From Limisphaerales bacterium (GTDB lineage: Bacteria > Verrucomicrobiota > Verrucomicrobiia > Limisphaerales > UBA11358), in assembly GCA_027451565.1 (NCBI GenBank), contig DAIDJC010000111.1, positions 1 through 9,954 on the forward strand: a stretch of 9,954 bases of DNA, in the 5' to 3' direction. Positions 7,023 through 9,954 of this stretch are shown here, piece by piece. The number at the start of each line of letters is the position of its first letter. The stretch's first letter is position 1. The position numbers were made by a program, and so were the translations under genes. The notes under the pieces were generated by a model, which saw only the letters and a program-made list of their open reading frames with translations, was not told where the DNA came from and searched no databases.

Positions 7023-7250
7023 TTATTGCTCGGCTTGCTCGCGATCGGCCTTTGCCTTGGCAGCGCGGGCCGCTTGCCTTTCATGTTTGGCCTCCTTGAT
7101 CTTGAGGGCGCGTTCGCGGTGGTCCTGGCGGACCAGGTGCTGTTCGTAGCTGGCGATGGTGCGGAGCATAAGGGTGACCTGGCGGATGCAGTCCTCGGCG
7201 GACCCGTTATCGCGCATGAACTGGAAGACGAGGACCTTGTAGAGGTCCAT
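7023..7250 (-). CDS. Small basic helical protein of unknown function
   Basis: The minus-strand frame is open from 7379 to a stop at 7023-7025 (118 codons). The first ~17 codons would be encoded by a non-coding 10-nt iteron (7341-7370), so I place the start at the internal ATG, 7248-7250, giving 75 residues beginning MDLYKVLVFQFMRDNG. A start in the preceding AHHAILAPGLAT part with a non-ATG codon is also possible. The N-terminal third is hydrophobic/amphipathic. From ~RTIASYEQHL onward it is a charged helix with many Lys, Arg, Glu and Ala, ending in KAKADREQAEQ, which suggests a coiled coil or nucleic-acid contact. I do not name a family. The remains of a longer phage or mobile-element protein are a possibility. 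It lies between a tRNA and a transposase relic, oriented against both. Confidence 0.5.
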   Translation of the reverse strand: MDLYKVLVFQFMRDNGSAEDCIRQVTLMLRTIASYEQHLVRQDHRERALKIKEAKHERQAARAAKAKADREQAEQ

Positions 7251-7340
7251 GAGGGTGGCGAGGCCGGGGGCTAAAATGGCATGGTGCGCATTTGAGTGCT
7301 TTTCACGGAAAGACGGGCAGACGAGAAGGGGAGTTTTATC

Positions 7341-7370
7341 CGCAGATGAACGCAGATGGGCGCAGATGGG
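7341..7370. repeat. Three 10-nt tandem iterons (CGCAGATGNN)
   Basis: CGCAGATGAA (7341-7350) is followed by CGCAGATGGG twice (7351-7370), preceded by TTTTATC. The block sits directly upstream, in transcription direction, of the small leftward gene ending at 7023. Short GCAGAT-type iterons of this form occur between genes in several PVC genomes, as I recall. Their role is not known to me. They make the N-terminal extension of the leftward reading frame implausible as protein. Confidence 0.6.
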
Positions 7371-7511
7371 GAGAGGCAAGTGAGGGTTTAAAAAAGTGCT
7401 GGAGGATATTGGGGGATGGGTTAGGGTTTTCGCATGCCGAATCTATGCCCAATTGATTCGCAGAACCCGGGATTCTGTGCCGCATGGCAGGGGATCGGGA
7501 GGGCTGGTCGT

Positions 7512-7772
7512 TTCAAAGCGCGGTTGGGATTGTCTGCGGCTGGGTGGCGCTGCGGGCGGAAGGTGGCGGCGGAAAAGGTGGCGCTGGCATGGTGGTAGCG
7601 GCGGGGCACGACGGTGACGTTGTCCTGGGTGAGTGAGGAACTGGGGATGGGGCACTATACGTGGGTAACACAGGCGGTCAGCCGGGTGAGGCGAAAAGCC
7701 GGGCGAAAATTGGAAACATTGAAACGACGGCTGTTGCAAACGGAGGAGCTAATGAATGAAAAGTCAGAATGA
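7512..7772 (+). pseudogene. REP-associated (RAYT/Y1-type) transposase, C-terminal remnant
   Basis: In the frame beginning near 7512 the translation reads RKVAAEKVALAWW, an in-frame TAG (7596-7598), then RRGTTVTLSWVSEELG and MGHYTWVTQAVSRVRR, ending at TGA 7770-7772. The order 'KVAxAxxLRxxTTxTLxWIxxxLxMG' followed by a helical 'VSQAVSR' segment is, as I recall, the C-terminal helix-turn-helix part of REP-associated tyrosine transposases common in Verrucomicrobiota. The catalytic HUH and tyrosine region is absent upstream, and the stop codon falls where relatives have an aliphatic residue. So this is a truncated and interrupted relic. Its stop overlaps the ATG of the next small gene. Upstream, 7380-7511 shows no recognisable gene. 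Confidence 0.58.
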
Positions 7773-7966
7773 AATCCAGAATTGTCACTATTATAGGACT
7801 CTTTCATGTTGCAGTGGTGACGCTGGCGGCGAGTCTCGTGACCGGAGCAGTTATGACTATCAAAAAGCAAAAAAGCAGCAGATGGATTTTAGCTCATAAA
7901 CTCGCAATGTTCATCATGGCTATTTCGATTGTTTCGGGCATTGTCTTTATGTTTATCGGAATTTAA
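7769..7966 (+). CDS. Small two-helix membrane protein (65 aa)
   Basis: A 65-residue protein with two clear hydrophobic helices, ~5-29 and ~40-64, joined by a short basic loop (KKQKSSR, ~32-38). His13, and His43-Lys44 at the start of helix 2, are the only polar marks near the membrane. By the positive-inside rule the loop is cytoplasmic and both ends face outward. The start ATG overlaps the stop of the transposase relic (ATGA). A strong GGAGGAG (7742-7748) lies 20 bases upstream of it, too far for direct use. It could load ribosomes on the six-codon frame MNEKSE (7752-7772), which ends in this overlap. The downstream YdeI-like gene starts eight bases after its stop. No family is recognised. 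Confidence 0.6.
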   Translation: MKSRIVTIIGLFHVAVVTLAASLVTGAVMTIKKQKSSRWILAHKLAMFIMAISIVSGIVFMFIGI

Positions 7967-7973
7967 TGGGTGT

Positions 7974-8225
7974 ATGAATGCTAAAAAGATTGCGGGCGGC
8001 ACAGTTCACAAGCTACCGGCAGACTTCCGAACGGCCATTGTATCCGACGCCGCTGCCAAGAGCCTTTGGGCCGCTATCACCCCTATAGCGCGAAACGAGT
8101 GGATATGTTGGGTTACGTCGGCCAGGAAAGATGAGACTCGGAAGCGCCGCATCGAGGTTGGCCTCGATAAGATGCGCAGCGGTATGCGTAGGCCGTGCTG
8201 TTGGCCCGGCTGTCCACACCGCTGA
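7974..8225 (+). CDS. YdeI/OmpD-associated-type protein, short form (83 aa)
   Basis: The protein matches the C-terminal YdeI/OmpD-associated domain (sometimes called bacteriocin-protection) in order: HKLPADFRTAI (12-22), a helix, ITPIARNEWICWV (35-47), the conserved ETRKRRI (54-60), KMRSG (66-70) and the cysteine-bearing RRPCCWPGC (72-80), ending in PHR. Known short members of the family share this RRPCCW-GC tail. Its biochemical role is not established. I chose the ATG at 7974 because the homologous part begins soon after it, and in-frame codons further upstream overlap the previous gene. It lies seven bases after the stop of the 65-aa membrane protein and is probably co-transcribed with it. 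The ribosome binding site is weak (GGGTG), so coupling is likely. Confidence 0.83.
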   Translation: MNAKKIAGGTVHKLPADFRTAIVSDAAAKSLWAAITPIARNEWICWVTSARKDETRKRRIEVGLDKMRSGMRRPCCWPGCPHR

Positions 8226-8326
8226 AGCCTGCTCGATATGCTTTTTGTTTGTATCCGGTCGCAAGCCCATGATATTCGGCGTTGTTCGGTCTGGTTCAGG
8301 CAATTTTGGCAGAGTACACCAACCCC

Positions 8327-8373
8327 TTGCCGGATGCGTAAAAAATCTCGAAAGAGCGCATCTGTCCCGGCAA
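8327..8373 (+). other. Nested hairpin with a GAAA tetraloop in non-coding DNA
   Basis: TTGCCGG (8327-8333) pairs perfectly with CCGGCAA (8367-8373). Inside it ATGCG (8334-8338) pairs with CGCAT (8357-8361), leaving a five-base CTGTC bulge. The apex is CTC-GAAA-GAG (8347-8356), a GNRA-capped stem after an A-rich one-sided loop. The region 8226-8419 has no recognised gene. A low-confidence reading frame starts at the ATG in the inner stem (8334) and runs to 8606, so the fold would hide its start codon. Confidence 0.4.
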
Positions 8374-8606
8374 CCCCGTCTAGACTGGAAGCCGTGAAGC
8401 TTGGCATTCTTGTGGCTAAGGCCACCGGCATCGAGATGGGACTGCTTCTGGATTTTGGAGCGGGACGACTCGAATTCAAAAACAAGACGCGGACGTGCCG
8501 CCCCAATATCGCCCCAAACGATTGCCAAAGGATTTTATCCTGCAAATCCTGTTTATCCTGTCCAATACCTCCATGGCGATCCCGGCAGGAAATGGAGACA
8601 GGATGA
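8334..8606 (+). CDS. Doubtful small reading frame (90 aa) running into the first repeat
   Basis: From ATG 8334 the frame gives a basic start (MRKKSRKSAS), then a protein-like stretch with EAVKLGILVAKATGIEMG and LLLDFGAGRLEFKNKTRT (about residues 19-55). The last third is translated iteron DNA (SCKSCLSCP) and looks non-native. In repeat copy 2 the same frame carries a stop at 8757-8759. No ribosome binding site is visible. The middle part could be the remnant of a real gene whose 3' half was replaced by the repeat, or chance. I list it only because its first 55 residues look more natural than the other frames here. Confidence 0.22.
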   Translation: MRKKSRKSASVPATPSRLEAVKLGILVAKATGIEMGLLLDFGAGRLEFKNKTRTCRPNIAPNDCQRILSCKSCLSCPIPPWRSRQEMETG

Positions 8607-8712
8607 ACAGGATGCCAAAATTGAGGATCAAGGACTGACAAAAGGCGCTGGCGCACGAATTGACCAAGGCCAAAATCGCCAGTTGAAACACCCTTCCCAA
8701 TTTTCAGACAGG
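8420..8712. repeat. Tandem ~293-bp direct repeat, copy 1
   Basis: This unit begins GGCCACCGGCATCGAG and ends AGACAGG. It recurs at exactly +300 with about 26 substitutions and no indels by hand count (~91% identity), mostly transitions in the first 250 bases. It carries three 9-nt iterons of the type ATCCTGNNN (~8537-8562) and, after a 34-base loop, a reverse set. ATCCTGTTTATCCTGTC (8546-8562) pairs with 8597-8613 at 16 of 17 positions. Frames are open on both strands but look like translated iterons (HPVHPV, QDKQDLQDK). I treat the unit as non-coding. Confidence 0.85.
8546..8613. other. Long hairpin within repeat copy 1
   Basis: The 5' arm (8546-8562) and 3' arm (8597-8613) are inverted repeats of 17 bases with one mismatch and a 34-base loop. 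The arms are themselves built from 9-nt ATCCTG units. No T-run follows on either strand. It could be a transcript-end structure for mobA on the minus strand, or a recombination or replication-slippage product. Confidence 0.6.
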
Positions 8713-8719
8713 ATCTTAC

Positions 8720-9012
8720 GGCCACCGGCATCGAGATGGGACTGCCTCTGGATTTCTGAGCGGGGCGGCTCGAATTCAAAAACAAGATGCGGACGTGCCG
8801 CCTCAGTATCGCCCCAAACGGTTGCCAAAGGATTTTATCCTGTAAATCCTGTTTATCCTGTCCAATGCCTCCATGGCGATCCCGGCAGGAAATTGAGACA
8901 GGATGGACAGGATGCCAAAATGGAGGATCAAGAACTGATAAAAGGCACTGGCGCACGAATTGACCAAGGCTAAAATCCCCAGTCGCAGCAGCCTACCCAA
9001 TTATTAGACAGG
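8720..9012. repeat. Tandem ~293-bp direct repeat, copy 2
   Basis: Second copy at a 300-bp period, separated from copy 1 by seven unrelated bases (8713-8719). It ends five bases before the mobA stop codon, so it forms the whole 3' flank of the MOSC-mobA operon. Its hairpin arms, 8846-8862 and 8897-8913, pair at 15 of 17 positions. Copy 2 has TGTAAATCC where copy 1 has TGCAAATCC, closer to the usual ATCCTGTAAATCCTGT form of this intergenic iteron. With copy 1 it fills most of the 791-bp gap between the YdeI-like gene and mobA. Confidence 0.85.
8846..8913. other. Long hairpin within repeat copy 2
   Basis: The 5' arm (8846-8862) and 3' arm (8897-8913) pair at 15 of 17 positions, the loop again being 34 bases. 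The two mismatched positions adjoin the single mismatch of copy 1. It is the nearest strong structure downstream of mobA, about 100 bp past its stop, and no other terminator is seen there. Confidence 0.55.
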
Positions 9013-9016
9013 CTCT

Positions 9017-9643
9017 CTAAAAGCGGGTGGCAGCTTTGAGGTCCTGCGGCGCCAAACCTTTGGAGAAATAATCCAGCCATTCGGCGGGGGTGTTGAAGCT
9101 CCTGAGCAACCCAGCCCAGGAATCCGACACATCCAGAAAACGGGCGATGCCGGCCTCGACGCAGGCTGAGGCGAAATGCCTGGCCGATCGCTGACCCGCT
9201 TGCAGACGGGATGCAGCCAACACACGGGCGGACTTCGGGTAAATGGCAGCCAACGGCTCGATTCCTCCCCCTCCAACCCGCAACCGGGGCACAACCCCCA
9301 TGTTATCCTGCGCCATTTCAGAAATATGGTCTAAGAAGGCGGATGAAATGCAGGCCATGTCCACGGCCAGAACCAAGAGGCAGCGCTGGCTCGCAGACTC
9401 CAGGGCGGCATGAATGCCTGACATGGGACCTGCACCCTCAAAATGATCGGGCACCCAGCGGATGCCGGAAGCAAAAAAACCATCGGGGCACCGGCCCGAG
9501 ACCATGATTTCTGAAATCCCGGAATGCCGCAGCGCCTCCACCTGCCGCAGGAGCAATGGCCGTCCCTCCACCGGGAGGAATGCCTTGTTCACCCCCATGC
9601 GCCTGGATTGGCCGCCTGCCAGAATGACTGCGGAAAGGTTCAT
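9017..9643 (-). CDS. mobA: Molybdenum cofactor guanylyltransferase MobA
   Basis: MobA transfers GMP from GTP to molybdopterin-Mo to make the guanine dinucleotide cofactor used by DMSO-reductase-family enzymes in the cytoplasm. This 208-residue protein starts with the family signature LAGGQSRRMGVNKA (8-21). It then has GPMSGI (72-77), VLAVDMA (91-97) with the Mg-binding Asp95 (the usual DMP proline is alanine here), EPLAAIY (129-135) and a C-terminal FNTPAEW (183-189) resembling the common N-x-NTPE segment. The size is normal. I start at ATG 9641-9643 rather than the in-frame ATG at 9760, because the signature begins there and the ATG overlaps the stop of the MOSC gene (ATGA), implying coupled translation. 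A MobA-like nucleotidyltransferase with another substrate is the main alternative. Confidence 0.88.
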   Translation of the reverse strand: MNLSAVILAGGQSRRMGVNKAFLPVEGRPLLLRQVEALRHSGISEIMVSGRCPDGFFASGIRWVPDHFEGAGPMSGIHAALESASQRCLLVLAVDMACISSAFLDHISEMAQDNMGVVPRLRVGGGGIEPLAAIYPKSARVLAASRLQAGQRSARHFASACVEAGIARFLDVSDSWAGLLRSFNTPAEWLDYFSKGLAPQDLKAATRF

Positions 9644-9954
9644 GGGGATTTTTCGAGGATTCCATCGGTTAAAATCCTGGCCCGGAGTCCGCCCCTGCCT
9701 TTTAAAAAAGCCTCTGCGCCCTGTCCGAAGACGTGATCCATCCAATAGCATGGGGCGCATTCCGCAGCACCGATGAAACGCACCCCCTGAATCTCAAACA
9801 CCGCTCCCACAAGGGCATTCAGGTCCACGCCACGCACAATGACATTGCGGCGGGTGGCGCCGGCGGAAATTCCGGCAACTTTCAAAGCCGCACACAGCTC
9901 TTCAAAAACCTCCGCGGAAAAAAAAGTGATTTGCCCCTTGTAATCCTTTTTGAA
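9640..9954 (-). CDS. MOSC-domain protein, C-terminal part (5' end outside the window)
   Basis: The frame is open to the right edge, so the N-terminus is missing and 104 residues are visible. MOSC domains are beta-barrels found in molybdenum cofactor sulfurase and in stand-alone proteins tied to metal-sulfur or cofactor handling. The conserved block is clear: AGISAGATRRNVIVRG, then VDLNALVGAVFEI, then the cysteine motif AECAPCYWMD that in the family carries the proposed sulfur-accepting Cys, then RGGLRARIL. An internal TTG at 9883-9885 could be mistaken for a start, but the reading frame and a plausible helix (FFSAEVFEELCAALKVAG) continue upstream. The stop overlaps the mobA start (ATGA), so the two form an operon. 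Single-domain MOSC proteins of about 150 residues fit best. Confidence 0.87.
   Translation of the reverse strand, partial: FKKDYKGQITFFSAEVFEELCAALKVAGISAGATRRNVIVRGVDLNALVGAVFEIQGVRFIGAAECAPCYWMDHVFGQGAEAFLKGRGGLRARILTDGILEKSP

Noticed and set aside
7396..7739. Glycine/arginine-rich and proline-rich frames on both strands
   Set aside because: These are alternate frames of the GC-rich transposase relic. Only the frame through 7608-7772 matches a known family.
8151..8168. Perfect 7-bp hairpin ATCGAGG-TTGG-CCTCGAT
   Set aside because: It lies inside the YdeI-like coding sequence where codons encode conserved ETRKRRIEVGLDKM. A chance palindrome is the simpler reading.
8226..8420. Integron attC site after the YdeI-like gene
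   Set aside because: The nested hairpin at 8327-8373 recalls attC folding, but no GTTRRRY core site or matching RYYYAAC end is present.
8006..8956. 316-codon open frame on the minus strand across both repeats
   Set aside because: It reads through the antisense of the well-supported YdeI-like gene and then through two repeat copies with HPVHPV and QDKQDLQDK strings typical of translated iterons. The 300-bp period is divisible by three, so an open frame simply recurs.
8401..8973. 190-codon open frame on the plus strand across both repeats
   Set aside because: Repeat copies differ mostly at codon positions 1 and 2 in this frame, opposite to what purifying selection would leave.
8420..9012. CRISPR array
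   Set aside because: There are only two long copies with continuous similarity. No short identical repeats with unique spacers and no cas genes are present.
9644..9760. N-terminal extension of mobA to ATG 9760
   Set aside because: The extension overlaps the MOSC coding frame, is basic and unlike MobA, and the nucleotide-binding signature starts right after ATG 9643.

Overview
The window looks like chromosomal DNA from a moderately GC-rich Gram-negative-type bacterium. Two genes encode lipobox proteins, and GC looks higher in the housekeeping genes than in the parts between them. The RAYT-type transposase remnant, the short GCAGATG and ATCCTGT iterons between genes, and the style of the small lipoproteins suggest Verrucomicrobiota or a neighbouring PVC lineage. 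That placement is inference from recalled sequence style, not a search result.

Layout. 1-1695 (+): the end of an unrecognised protein, then two secreted lipoproteins in a tight co-directional cluster. 1684-1829 (-): a decayed fragment of the RadC N-terminus. 1999-5625 (+): a full-length AddA-type helicase-nuclease with all helicase motifs and the RecB-like nuclease motif, but no addB beside it. 5602-6435 (-): a family 2 glycosyltransferase of the dolichyl/polyprenyl-phosphate type, overlapping the addA 3' end by 24 bp. 6436-6717: a spacer with a + strand intrinsic terminator, a second hairpin and a strong sigma70-type promoter. 6718-6793 (+): tRNA-Ala(GGC). 6794-8420: an accessory patch after the tRNA, with a small basic helical protein (-), 10-nt iterons, a RAYT transposase remnant (+), a 65-aa membrane protein and a short YdeI/OmpD-associated-type protein. 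8420-9012: two tandem ~293-bp copies at an exact 300-bp period, each able to form a long hairpin. 9017-9954 (-): mobA and the C-terminal part of a MOSC-domain protein, joined by an ATGA overlap.

Working together: the MOSC-MobA pair is a molybdenum-cofactor unit. AddA would act in double-strand break processing with a partner encoded elsewhere. The glycosyltransferase probably makes a polyprenyl-phosphate-linked sugar or similar envelope precursor. The stretch between the tRNA and mobA holds degraded mobile genes, repeats and small unplaced genes, and looks like a site of repeated insertion and decay. I found no convincing new multi-gene system. The best leads are the tandem hairpin repeats, the small-membrane-protein/YdeI pair, the + strand terminator in the glycosyltransferase leader and the two gene relics.
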